Below are positions 35,976 through 46,665 of a stretch of DNA of 64,000 nt, piece by piece. A program made the translations under genes and the position numbers. Positions within the stretch are counted from its first letter, which is position 1. Every line of letters starts with the position of its first letter. Where the stretch lies: assembly GCA_027625915.1 (NCBI GenBank), contig JANTQA010000023.1, forward strand, positions 24,056,001-24,120,000. The letters are read 5' to 3'. Under the pieces are notes generated by a model. That model made no database searches, was not told where the DNA came from, and saw nothing but the letters and a program-made list of their open reading frames with translations. The DNA is from Anaeramoeba flamelloides (taxonomy: Eukaryota; Metamonada; Anaeramoebidae).

Positions 35976-37854
35976 CAAAATAATCAAAATTATTTGAAAA
36001 TAATATCAGAATACAATCCCACAATTCTGAAAATAAAATTCTAATTTTTGATTAATTATTTATTCAAATTTGTTTTTTAATTTGTTATTTAAAATGATTT
36101 ATCTTTAATTATTGATTTTATCATTAATTAATTACTGAAAAATCACAAGAAAAAAAATATTTGTAAAAAAAGAATAAACGAATAGCAAAAAAATAGATAA
36201 ATCCCCTATGGTATATTCATTTTATTATTTTTTTGAAAATAACTCTTATCGGCTTTCTATCCAAATTTTAATAATATCATTAATTGGGATTTTGACAATA
36301 AAATGGATTTTCATGATTTCACATTATCATTAAAATAATTGGGATCACAATTTAATATAATTAACAGAATTCAGAATTTTGTGATAGTTTTGATTGTATT
36401 ACAATTCAATTATCTTTCAATGCTTCGGGGGTTTTAAAGATGTTAAACCAATTTTTTGGATTAATGTTTTTTTCTAATTTTATACTGAACATTATATTTT
36501 TTCCTCAAATAATTAATTCATTTTCCCCTTATATTACCAATTGTGGATACTTTTTTCTTATTTTTTAACATAAATAAAAATTGGTTAGAAATTTAATTTC
36601 TGTTAAAAATGAATTTTTTTTTGAATTTCTCTGTAAAAAGCCAGGCTCAAAAATATCATATGTTAGATTCAATAAAACTTTAATTTTTTTTTTATTCAAT
36701 TCCCTTTTTTTGAATTTTTTTAATGTGCTTTGAATCAAGAATTGTATTGGTTTAAATAATACAAAATATTGAAAAATTAGTTGATTTTCAAAATATTCTT
36801 TTTGGGGTGAAATTCTTTGATGATTTTTGTTTTCAAATTTAAATGAAGAACTATCAACAAAATTTTTTTTTCAATTTTTTTTGAATTTATTGTATGATTG
36901 AAAGATATCAGAGCAAAGTATGTATTTAAAAAAAAAAAAAAACCTATCAATCATGAACAATTATCAAAAGAACAAATCAATAAATTAAAGACGAGTTTCA
37001 GAAACTGAAATAGAAGTGGGGTAGCATTTAGTTCTAATCAGTCGAATTAGAATAAAACAGATGTGTTATATTATTCAGATTTTACCAAGAAATTACAAAA
37101 ATAAAAATATTAGAATTCAAAATAGTTCGAATCTCAGAAAGATAAATTTTCAGATTAACCAAACAAATCTAATTAAAAGTCTCAAAAGAAATAAAAAGTA
37201 TTTATTTTTGATTTTTTTTTTTTTTTTTGAATTAAATTGTGAGCACTGTATATATATATATATATATATTATTAAAATTTGAAAAAATATTGTTGTACAA
37301 ATTAGCCCCGACTCTTATGGTATAACCATTGTTTTTGTAATTTCTGTTATGTGGGTTTTTTTTTTTATCTCATATATATATATATATATATTTCTTTGTT
37401 ATGAAGAAAATAATTAAATTCGTAAAATCAGTATTTTAATTTTTTTAACGAATACTCTTCACATTAAATCAATCAAGTAAGTAAACAATCAGCCAATAAA
37501 TAAATGTCTTGATGATTGGACGAACGAATAATTTTTGATTTTAAAATGTCAGAAAATTGCTCAAAAAAAAACTACATTTAATCAAGAAATAAAATAAAAG
37601 TTGAAAATGTAAAAAGAGTAAATTAATTTCAAAAATACATGTCTAATTTTAGAGATTAAAAAAATCTCTAAATTTTAAGTTTCTGTCTTCTATTATATTA
37701 CAAACTATAAAAGATAAATAGAAAAAATGATAAAAAAAAAAGAAAAAATAAAGAAAAGAAAAAAATAAATATCAAGTAATAAGAATAGGTGTTGGGATTA
37801 AAAACGAAATCGTTATTTTGAATAGCCAAAAACAAAAAAAAAAAAAAGTAGTAA
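35976..37854. other. Gene-free interval with two (TA)n tracts
   Basis: AT-rich sequence. (TA)n tracts sit at about 37248-37268 and 37373-37391. A 73-codon plus frame (37061-37282) ends inside the first tract and is not supported. The right edge is the 3' UTR of the minus-strand zinc-knuckle gene. Confidence 0.45.
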
Positions 37855-38571
37855 TTACAAATCTGTGTTTGATGTTTTTGGGTGATATTTTTGATCAATT
37901 TCATAAATTTTTGTTAGGTGATCAAACTTTGGTTCTTGGCAATTTCCTATTCTATGACCACGCATCCCACAATTGCCACAATATATCCTGCAAACTGTAA
38001 GGTTCTTACTTTGATTATTCTCATTATTATTTTTATTGTCATTCTTATTATTATGTTTAGGATCATCTTTTTTGCTACGTTGTGTGTTTCTATTGAGAGA
38101 AGATCGGGAGTTTTTTCTTGGTGGACAGTCTCTTGCCATGTGTCCATTTTTTCCACATTTAAAGCATTTAATATCTGGGTTTGACGGTTGAAAATAACGA
38201 GCAATAAAATTTTTTGGTGATTCTTGCTTTTTACTGTTCATTCTCAAAGAAGATCTATTTTTTGAATCTTTGGAATGTCTTGATTGTCTTGAGTGTCTTG
38301 AGTGTCTGGAATTCTGAGATTCTTTAGAATGACTAGAATGCTTTTTTTCTCTCGTTTCCTTTTCCTTTTCCTTTTCTTTTTTATTTTTATGAATATTTTT
38401 CCTTCTTGATTTGCTCTGAGAAGGCGTTTTTGGGTCTTTAATTCCTTTGTGTTTTTCTTTAGAAGAAGACGATCGTTTTCTTGGGTTTGGTGTTTTCTTT
38501 TTTGATTTAGTTGTGGTTGATATTGGGCTATGGTAAAGATCGGTTAGAATTGGTAATAAGTCGTTGGTCAT
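37855..38571 (-). CDS. CCHC zinc-knuckle protein with basic/SR-rich N-terminus
   Basis: A single-exon frame of 238 residues from ATG. The N-terminal half is Lys/Arg/Ser-rich with RHS/RQS repeats (RHSRHSRQSRHSKDSK), a likely nuclear and RNA-associated tail. It is followed by two CCHC knuckles, CFKCGKNGHMARDC (about 136-149) and CGNCGMRGHRIGNC (about 198-211), separated by an Asn/Lys linker. Both match C-x2-C-x4-H-x4-C and should bind zinc and single-stranded RNA. The arrangement is close to Air1/Air2 and ZCCHC7 proteins, which serve the nuclear TRAMP/exosome RNA surveillance complex, although those usually have more knuckles. A gag-derived origin was considered, but no neighbouring retroelement parts exist. 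Function is inferred; the knuckles themselves are certain. Confidence 0.85.
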   Translation of the reverse strand: MTNDLLPILTDLYHSPISTTTKSKKKTPNPRKRSSSSKEKHKGIKDPKTPSQSKSRRKNIHKNKKEKEKEKETREKKHSSHSKESQNSRHSRHSRQSRHSKDSKNRSSLRMNSKKQESPKNFIARYFQPSNPDIKCFKCGKNGHMARDCPPRKNSRSSLNRNTQRSKKDDPKHNNKNDNKNNNENNQSKNLTVCRIYCGNCGMRGHRIGNCQEPKFDHLTKIYEIDQKYHPKTSNTDL

Positions 38572-39784
38572 CTTAAAAATACAATAAGAATTGAAAGAAT
38601 ATTGAAAAAAATGAGTTTTTCAACCATTAGATCTCTGAAAAAACACAGAACTATACGGAGATCAGAGTCAATTTATAAACCACTCCAACCCTTTCATACA
38701 ATTTCCAGACTTTTCAAACACTTTAGAAAAGGATAAAGACTTTACAAAATTGAGATTTTTTGATAACTCTTCATTTACTTTTAAGAAATGACAATTATTA
38801 TTCTCAAGCACAAAAGATTTTTGAAATTTAAATATCAAAACAACCAAGATCTCTTCAAAATCAATTAGAAGTGAATTGTTTTGGCATTTAATTAAGCTTC
38901 CTTAGAGAACTGTGGGAGATAATTTGAATTGTATAATAGCAGCAATTTTTACTTCATTTATTCATGATGAATAATACTTTATTGAGAAAAGACAAATACA
39001 CGTCTTGAGAAAAGGAAATTCAATTCTATATTCCATTTTGAAAAAATATGTCCGAGTGATAAAACTTTTTCAATAGTCAGCAAGCAGAAAGTTTTAATTT
39101 TTCATTTCCAAAAGGATTTACTTTGAAGAATAATTAACTTTAGAAATAGTTGTTTCTAAAAAGAGAATTACTGTAAAGAGGAAAGTTACAATCACCTCCA
39201 AATATAATTCTGATAAAAGTCAAAGAAATTCATTTTTTCTCAACAAGTTTTTTGTTGGCTCACTCTTCTTAATTCTTTGTTTTCATTAGTTGATCTTGCT
39301 TTTGCAAAAGATACTATTCCTTATAAAACAAAGAAGAGTCAAAGAGTGAGATAGTGGTTGTGTGATTTGTTTAAGATTAAATAAAGCTGTGTCTTAAAAC
39401 CATAGGTATAGTTAATTATACAACCAACATTTAATACTATATTGTTTTTTCTTTTATTTTTTTTGCAACACAAACAAAGCTGAACAGCTTTGCTTTTTTT
39501 TTTTAATTTATTTTTTTTTATTTTATTTGAATCAAAACGATCCCTCTTTAGTACTTTTACAGAATCTAATTCCCCATCTCTAATTCAAGGAAATCAAAAT
39601 TAATAATAAAGCAAAAACTTTGAATGTATTTTTGAAAAAACAAATCGCCGATCTCAACACTTAAAAATAAATGGTGGGTTGTGTTACAGTTTTAAATTTT
39701 GAACTTTTAAGAAGCACATGAAAATTGTGCAATTGTTTTTACACACAACCATTTTTAATTTCTTTTTTTCCTTATCCAAGCAAA
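38572..39784. other. Gene-free interval upstream of the zinc-knuckle gene
   Basis: The promoter side of the minus-strand gene. The composition is slightly less extreme than in the repeats. No frame, RNA gene or second repeat copy was recognised. Confidence 0.4.
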
Positions 39785-40325
39785 TCTTTTTAAGGATATA
39801 AGTACATTTTCCCATTTTGAAAAATTTTAATTGTGAGAGCATTACTGAAAATTATTTTTTGAGTGCCAACAGATATTGAAATTTTGGAACCAAAACACCA
39901 CCCACTAGTCTATTCGTGAAAAGAATCAAAGTAATTCAGAGTTGAATCTTAAATTTTTTGATTATTTGAACATCTTTTTTGATGAAATTTTTGGTTTTAT
40001 TAAATTTGGTTTTGGATCTCGAGATGTGTTTATTCGAACTATTGAAATTAATCAAACAGTAAACCCAAAAAAATATACCCGAAAGGATGTGTATTTGAAA
40101 CAAATATTTTCTTTTAGAAGACCAAACACGAAAGATCACCATTCCAAATAAATTTGTTGAAATCAAGAATGAAAAAAAAAAAAAATCGATAAAAGCCTAT
40201 TTTCGAAGATTGGTTTTCTTTTATCTTCTTATTTTGTATGAATACAAACTATTTTTTTCCTTGAATTTCTAGCCCCATTACTATTTATTATTATTTTATA
40301 AAACCTTTTGTGACAAATTTGCGGT
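39785..40325 (+). repeat. Repeat family D, copy 2
   Basis: Same order of words as copy 1 (447-995): AAGTACATTTTCCCATTTTG, GAGAGCATTACTGAAAATTA, CAGATATTGAAATTTTGG, TGTATTTGAAACAAATA, AAAGATCACCATTCC and TTTTGTGACAAATTTG. Two overlapping frames, 39942-40151 and 39936-40166 on opposite strands, are consequences of the repeat and encode nothing recognised. Confidence 0.6.
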
Positions 40326-40969
40326 AGTAAAAATAACGTGCAAATAGTTTCGAACTTTTAGTATGGTATTGTTTTGATTGTATAGGGTTTATTGTTTGAA
40401 AAGTGGGACAATAAGATGAGTAATAAAAAAATTTTCAATTTTTTTATGTGATTTGTAATTTTTTGTCATTTTTCTAATTGTACTGATCATAAAATCATTT
40501 TTTTATTTTTTTTAAAGACAGGTACACAAGTGCAAAAATTTTTTTTCGGAAATTTTTTAAAAATTGAAAAATTTTTAAGAGTGAAAATTCATATTACAAT
40601 AGAGTACCTAAATGAACCGTGAAGTTTATTTACGAATTTATTGTTAGTTGAGGGTTTAATTACCAAAAAGTGATAAAAAAATCATTTTTTTTCCTATTAA
40701 AATCACTAAAAAAAAAAATTTTTTTTTTTTTTTAATGTTTTTTTGTAAATATTTTTTTTTATAGAGTATAAAATGTGGTCTCAAGATAAAATTTTTGTTG
40801 AATTCAATTTTATTGATGTATCATTTAAACCAAGTTCAATCCTAACCCTTACTTCGAAAATTCAAAATGAAAATTTTTTTAAAAAAAAAAAAATAATAAT
40901 AAAAAAAAATTATCTTATTTAAAAATTAATATTTCAATATCTAAAAATGAAATAAATAGATTTTTTTTA

Positions 40970-41166
40970 CAGTCAGTTTCTCTTTTAAGGCACAAACTTT
41001 CAACGAAATTTAAGGCACAAAAAAAATCTCAAATTAAGGCACAAAATTCAAATTCTAGAAAAATAGATTGTAAAAAAAAAAAATTCCAAATTTTGTGCCT
41101 TAATTTGATATTTTTTTGTGCCTTAAATTTCGTTGAAAGTTTGTGACTTAAAAGTGAAACTGACTG
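40970..41166. mobile_element. MITE-A copy 1 (Tc1/mariner-type ends)
   Basis: 197 bp, almost entirely an inverted repeat, with termini CAGTCAGTTTC and GAAACTGACTG flanked by TA on each side. TA duplication and a CAGT start are typical of Tc1/mariner elements. Each arm carries three copies of TTAAGGCACAAA at intervals of roughly 25-30 bp. No coding capacity. Confidence 0.85.
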
Positions 41167-41393
41167 TAAATACACTCAATAATAATTTTAATTTGATAAT
41201 AGATATTCTAAATTATGATAATTTTTTTTTTATTTTTTGGATTTTTTTTTAAAAAAATATTTTTTTTCGAGTTTTTTTGTTTTCGTGCTCCTTCTAACTT
41301 TTTTCACACAAACATTTTGATGGTTTCCCCAAGGCCCAGAATACCTGAACACTAGATAAAAAAAAATATCAAAAAAAAATTAAAAAATCCTTA

Positions 41394-41590
41394 CAGTCAG
41401 TTTCACTTATAAGACACAAACTTTCAACGAAATTTAAGGCACAAAAAAAATCTCAAATTAAGGCACAAAATTCAAATTCTAGTAAAATAAATTGTAAAAA
41501 AAAAAATTTCCAAATTTTGTGCCTTGATTTGAGATTTTTTTGTGCCTTAAATTTCGTTGAAAGTTTGTGCCTTAAAAGTGAAACTGACTG
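41394..41590. mobile_element. MITE-A copy 2
   Basis: 197 bp, TA-flanked, nearly identical to copy 1, which lies 227 bp to the left. It has the same termini and six GGCACAAA/TTTGTGCC words. The 66-codon minus-strand frame across it (41453-41653) is a by-product of the palindrome. Confidence 0.85.
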
Positions 41591-41834
41591 TAAATAAACT
41601 GGTTTGGCATCGATTGGAATTTTGTTGAAAAAAAATCCACTTTTTTTGGGCATCCGTTACCCCTTTTAATTAACAATTTTCAAAATTTTCTCACGCACAC
41701 CTTTTTGTCAAATCTACTCAAAATATCATAAACAAACATTCTAAAATTATTTTTACTAAAAATTTATTGAATTTTCGAATTAGAAGAAGAAATAAACCAT
41801 TTAAGAGTTAAATTGAAAAAAATAATAACTAGTC

Positions 41835-41865
<31 letters not shown>

Positions 41866-42093
41866 GTAAATAATTAAAAATGTTTAAATAACAATTAATG
41901 TAAATCTATTTAAATAGTGGTGGTATAATGATAGCAAGAGTTATTGTTGTTTTGGTTGTGAGGTTTTTTACGAGCAGGTATTTTTTGATGTTTGTTTTAA
42001 TTTAATACAAATCTTTAAATAATGATTGTTTTCTATTTTTAATTTACATTAATTGTTAGATTGGGCATTTTCAATTATTTATTTAATAATTTA

Positions 42094-42095
<2 letters not shown>

Positions 42096-42166
<71 letters not shown>
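42096..42166. repeat. (TA)n microsatellite
   Basis: About 70 bp of uninterrupted alternating T and A, the longest such tract in the window. It lies about 100 bp beyond the 3' end of the minus-strand gene that ends at 42272. Other (TA)n tracts at 11295-11312, 37248, 37373, 41836-41860, 56276-56295 and 56840-56857 are shorter. Confidence 0.9.
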
Positions 42167-42169
<3 letters not shown>

Positions 42170-42271
42170 CAAAATAATAAAGCATAAAAAAAGAAAATTA
42201 AAAGCTAATTCGCTAATTTAAATAAAAATAAAAAAAAAAGAAAAAAGAAAAATAAATCAATTCATTCAGAA

Positions 42272-43787
42272 TTAATTAAAATTTAAGAATCGTGGTAAAT
42301 GTTGAATAAACCACGGATTTTTGATAAAATTGATTTTTTCTAAGAATTTGAAATCTCTATCATCTTTAAAATCATAAAAATTATCAATCACAATTGATAT
42401 TTTTACTTGTTTTCTGATTTCTTCGTATTTAACAACCGACGGTTCTAAATTGCAACTTTTATCAAATAATAATAATAATAATAATAATAAAGTCAGTTTC
42501 ACTTTTAAGGCACAAAATTTCAACGAAATTTAAGGCACGAAAAAATCTCTAATTAAGGCACATAATTTGTAATATTTTTTTTTACAATTTATTTTTACTA
42601 GAATTTGAATTTTGTGCCTTAATTTAAGATTTTTATTGTGCCTTAAATTTCGTAGAAAGTTGGTGTCTTAAAAGTGAAACTGACTGTAATAATAATAAAA
42701 ATAATAATAATAATAATTGTAATTTTAATAAAATAAATAAAAATGGATATCAGAAATAAAATAAAATTTAACAAACTTACAAATACTCTAATGATTTTTT
42801 ATTAAAGTTGATGCATATTTCGAAATTATGTGGGTCCTTCTGATTTTGCAATTCAATTATATGTATCGTTTGAAAATGTTCATTTATCTCTTCTGTCTCT
42901 ATTTCAATTTCAAAGAGATCTGATTTATCTTGATTGTTTGTAGATAGATTTTCTTTCTCTAAAACCGGCTCCTTTTCTATTTCCATTTTCTCATCACTGT
43001 TTGAATTTTTTTTATTCCCCGTGGTCAAGTTTATTGCCAAAATAACCACTTTCTGGATCCGGAATGAAATTGATAATATTCCTAAAGTCGTCTGGTGAAA
43101 CTAAATGAAATTCTCTTGGATTTTCAAAATAAAAACAGTCTTCTTTTGTGTTAAATTTGATTTTTTGTACTAATAAAAATTGATCCTTTAAGCTATTTTC
43201 TAAAATTTCACGTATAAAAATAAAATCATTATTAAAAGTATAAACAAAATTCCCGACCTTAAATATATGTGAATTAAAAGTTATTTCTTTCAAGCCTACC
43301 AAATCATGGAAATTTAAATCAAAAAAACTAAAAATACTAAATAATTCTTTTGAAATTTTGAAATTATATTTATTTTTTTTCGAGGTTAAATGCTTTTTCT
43401 GAATTATCGTTTATTTTTCGAAAAATTTCTCTTTATATACAGTCAGTTTCACTTTTAAGGCACAAACTTTCAACAAAATTTAAGGCACAATAAAAATCTC
43501 AAATTAAAGCACAAAATTCAAATTCTAGTTAAAATAAATTGTAAAATAAAAAATCCAAATTGTGTGCCTTAATTTGAGATTTTTATTGTACTTTAAATTT
43601 CGTTGAAAGTTTGTGCCTTAAAAGTGAAACTGACTGTATGAAAAGTTAACTTCTTTTGAATTTTGTATTTACCAGCTGTATTTTCAACAGACTCAAATTT
43701 TCTTTTTAAAGTTGGTTTATTTCTTTCATTAATATTTATATTCAGTCTTTCTGTGGCCACTTCTGATAAAACATTGAGACCCTCCAT
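42272..43787 (-). CDS. Four-exon gene of unknown function with MITEs in two introns
   Basis: Inferred exons on the minus strand: 43787-43673 (MEGLNVLSEVATERLNININ..VENTA), 43346-43050, 42976-42781 and 42455-42272. Phases agree (1, 1, 2) and the total is 792 nt, 263 residues. Exon 2 encodes FKVGNFVYTFNNDFIFIREI, then KIKFNTKEDCFYFENPREFH and LVSPDDFRNIINF. This vaguely resembles a BAH-type module (VGxxVY...REF), but not firmly. Exon 3 is acidic, and exon 4 ends FIQHLPRFLNFN. The exon 3 to 4 junction (GTAAGT / AAAAG) is solid. The exon 2 to 3 junction (73-bp intron with GTGGTT) is the weakest, because the two frames are offset there, and a local frameshift is an alternative. The long introns (326 and 325 bp) each contain one ~197-bp MITE-A. 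Confidence 0.6.
42490..42686. mobile_element. MITE-A copy 3 (in the last intron of the 42272 gene)
   Basis: Inserted into an ATT/TAA microsatellite within the intron at 42456-42780. The left terminus has AAGTCAG where the others have CAGTCAG. The right terminus is intact with TA. Without it the intron would be about 126 bp, near the size of other introns here. Confidence 0.8.
43440..43636. mobile_element. MITE-A copy 4 (in the first intron of the 42272 gene)
   Basis: A TA-flanked 197-bp inverted-repeat copy inside the intron at 43347-43672. Its right end lies 36 bp from the 5' splice site. The splice sites lie outside the element, so the element did not create the intron. Removing it would leave about 127 bp. 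Confidence 0.85.
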
Positions 43788-43854
43788 TAAAAAAATAAAA
43801 AAAAAAATTAAAAAAAAAAATTAAAAAAATAAATAAAAAAATATAATAAATTTA

Positions 43855-44340
43855 GTTCCCCTTTTAAATTTAAAAATAAAACGATTTTTGTCATAATCAT
43901 TGAATTCAAACTTGAAATTATGTATATTTTTATATACTATATCTTATTTTAACTCATTTACTAAAACAAATTTAAAATTAAAGGGAATTTTATTTTCACA
44001 TAGGCACTAATTTGGTCCTCAAATGTTTTTTTATTTTTAAATGGTAAAAAAAAAAAAAAAGTAATTTAAAAAGGATAAACTCTCTGGAAAAATACTCCAA
44101 TTTAATCTATTAACTTATTCTTTGATTTTTATATTTTCTCAGCCCCAATTTGTCAAAAAAAAAAGTGCACAGTAATTTCAAAAAATAATTTCATTATTCC
44201 AAAGTCTAGAGTGTTTTTATTCGAAAAAATTTTAACTCCGTGGTTAATTGAATTGAGTTATAAACTAGATTTCGAAAAATATTAAAAAGTTAAAAAATAG
44301 TGCTTTTTTATCTTAAGGACATATTTGGAGTTATTTTTAT
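43855..44340 (-). repeat. Repeat family G, copy 3 (reverse)
   Basis: The reverse complement of G copies 1 and 2: TTGAATTCAAACTTGAAAT, TTTTAACTCATTTAC, CTAATTTGGTCCTCAAATG, TTAACTTATTCTTTGATTT and CTAGATTTCGAAAAATATTA. It begins about 70 bp upstream of the start codon of the 42272-43787 gene, so that gene's upstream region is largely this repeat. Confidence 0.6.
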
Positions 44341-44545
44341 TAGATTTTTAAAATAAGATTAAAATGCCAAGGCTATTTGTTAACAAAAACTCAGAGAAAT
44401 TCTTCAGAGTGGGATTTCTTCAAAACAAAAATGTATTGGTAAAATTTTCAAATTCTAATTTAATCCTAAAAACTCGAGCTAAACAAAAAGGATAAGATAT
44501 TTTTACTGAAAAATAATTGGGGAAATGAAAAAAATGAAGAAAAAA
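44341..44545 (+). repeat. End fragment of repeat family H
   Basis: Matches the right end of H copies 2 and 3: TTATTTTTATTAGATTTTTA, AAATAAGATT, GGGATTTCTTCAAAACA and AAAGGATAAGATATTTTTAC. Only the last ~200 bp of the family are present. Confidence 0.45.
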
Positions 44546-45574
44546 ATAACAAGATCTCAAAAAGCGCCAATAAACGACGCTTCAAAATGAAAACAGTTCT
44601 TTATCAAGAAATTTTGAAGTCAAACCAATTTTAAAAAGTTTTCAAGCATTTAAATCAAGCGAATGCTTTCTTCATAGCTAAATGTAAAAAAATTTCCAAA
44701 ATGAATTCTGAACGAAAAATTTTTCAAAAATTTATTTGAATTTATTAGTATTACTTTTTTTCTTCCAAATGAAAACGGACACAAGCTTTTAACAATAGGT
44801 ATTAATCAATTTTAAGCAAATTCAGTTTCAGAGATCTTCTTTGATCAGTAAAAAATGAATTAAATTAGGAATTAAAAAATTTTGAAAACTTTTCCCCTTT
44901 TTACTATCATTTTAAATTAATAACCAATTTGATAATTATTTTTTAGAATCCTAAGTTTGGTATTGTAGTAATCAGAATTGTAATTTGTTTTTCAATTTCA
45001 AGATGTGATAATTTTTTTGTTATTAAATTTACTTAATTTTTTTTTTAGTAAATTGTTCACTTAAAGATCGAGTTTTAAATTTGATTAAAGTATTAAACAT
45101 TTTTTTTTAAAATATTTGTGGACTTTAAAAAAACGAAAACAATTGCAATAAACAGAAAAAAAAATTTTTCTTGCAAGTTCTACAAAGTTTTGATTTTAAA
45201 AATTTTATTTGAAAAGTTTCGAAAAAAAAGAGTTTTGTCAATTACAACAAATTGACAACAATATTTAAACTATGGTGAGAAACGTTAAAATTTATCATTT
45301 TTTTCCTTTTTCTTTCCTTTTTATACATTTTTTAAAGCCAATAGCGATAACAAAACAAACACAAAAAACGATCCAATTCCAACTTCAGTCAACGACCAAA
45401 GTAAGTGTAATTCTTAAAATAAATTCTTTTCTTTTCATTTATTTTGTTGTTTTCTTTTAGTTTTGGTTTTTTCTTTGTTTGACTAAGGGACTAGTAACTC
45501 TTATTTAATTTTTTTTTCAAAAGGTAATCATGTAATTATTTACAAAAGTATACATTTAAGAATAAAAAATTAAC
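44546..45574. other. Mostly gene-free interval with one possible short exon
   Basis: A 63-bp stretch at 45338-45400 lies between an AG (TTTAAAG) and a consensus GTAAGTG. It is GC-richer than its surroundings and is open in two frames (PIAITKQTQ.. or NSDNKTNTKNDPIP..). It could be an internal exon of an unseen gene. The block at 45490-45560 resembles sequence just after PP2A-A (21495-21560). Nothing else was recognised. Confidence 0.3.
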
Positions 45575-46266
45575 TGAATCGACCTCGATTAAAAATTTGT
45601 GGTTTATTTTTCCTCTATTTAGAATTAATTTGTTATTCATATAAAGAGAAGAATGGTTGTGTGAGTTTCTTCTCTTTAAATTTCTGATCATTAAAGTATG
45701 GAAAGTTTTTTTTACCTCAAAATATTGTTCTGCAATTTTCAATTTTTAGTGTTTCTTCATTATCTAATATTTCCTCTTATCTTAGAACTATTTCAAAACT
45801 AAACCAATATTTAAAAAGATGTGTTGTTATAGCTGTTGTTGGGCGTGAGTTTTGGAGATTATTTGTATTGTCTCTCTTTGAAAATTTCGTTTCTTTTGAT
45901 TTTTTTATTTGTCAAAAATTACTTTGATTTTTAAAAAGTTTTTAATTTGACAAATAAAAATTAAAAATCGAATTTTAGAGTTAAATAAAATACTCAAAAT
46001 GAATTCTACCCAGATTAAATTGGATTAGTATATAAAAAAGAATTATTTCAGATCTCTAAGAATACTTATTATTCGATATTTTTTTAGATTGTAGAATGGG
46101 ATTATTTTCAAAATAAAACCCCTTTACATAATAATTTGAAGAACTGATAGATCTGGCATTTTTCTTCTTATAATTCTAGTTCTATTTGTGATAACAAAAT
46201 TAAATTAGAATTTTATCAAAATTAGTTCATTATTAAAGAATTGACAAAAAAATCGAGGTAGATTCA
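45575..46266 (+). repeat. Repeat family I, copy 1 (MITE-like)
   Basis: 692 bp with terminal inverted repeats TGAATCGACCTCGATT at the left and AATCGAGGTAGATTCA at the right. The interior matches 54163-54861 closely (GGAATTAATTTGTTATT-type block, CTGATCATTAAAGTATGGAA, TTGTTGTT, TTTCGTTTCTTTTGATTTTT, ATAGATCT). No transposase. The 68-codon frame at 45536-45742 is internal to it and not conserved. Confidence 0.75.
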
Positions 46267-46321
46267 CTTCATTTATCAACTTGAGAAAAATGAGTAATCA
46301 TTTTTCAAAAAGTTCATTTTA

Positions 46322-46514
46322 CAGTCAGTTTCACTTTTAAGTCACAAACTTTCAACGAAATTTAAGGTACAAAAAATATCAAATTAAGGCACAAAATTTG
46401 GAATTTTTTATTTTACAATTTATTTTACTAGAATCTTCTTTTGTGCCTTAATTTCAGATTTTTTTGTACCTTAAATTTCGTTGAAAGTTTGTGCCTTAAA
46501 AGTGAAACTGACTG
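46322..46514. mobile_element. MITE-A copy 5
   Basis: 193 bp with intact CAGTCAGTTTC / GAAACTGACTG ends and TA on each side. It lies 55 bp beyond the end of family I copy 1. The interior differs from copies 1-2 at several bases, so it is an older or separate insertion. Confidence 0.8.
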
Positions 46515-46665
46515 TAATCGATTAAATTTCTAGTCAAAAGATCTTAAGGACTACGTTTGCAATTTTTCAATTTGTCTCAACACTATTTGTTCAAATCTCA
46601 TTTAAAATATGAAAGAATGATATTCAAAATATTCTCCAATTTGGATCAAAAAATCATTTTATGTC

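Noticed and set aside
37855-38571. Retroelement gag origin of the zinc-knuckle gene
   Set aside because: No polymerase, protease, integrase or terminal repeats nearby. The SR/K-rich tail suits a host RNA-binding protein.
42456-43672. Introner (intron made by the MITE)
   Set aside because: Splice sites lie well outside the element ends, and the residual introns have normal size.
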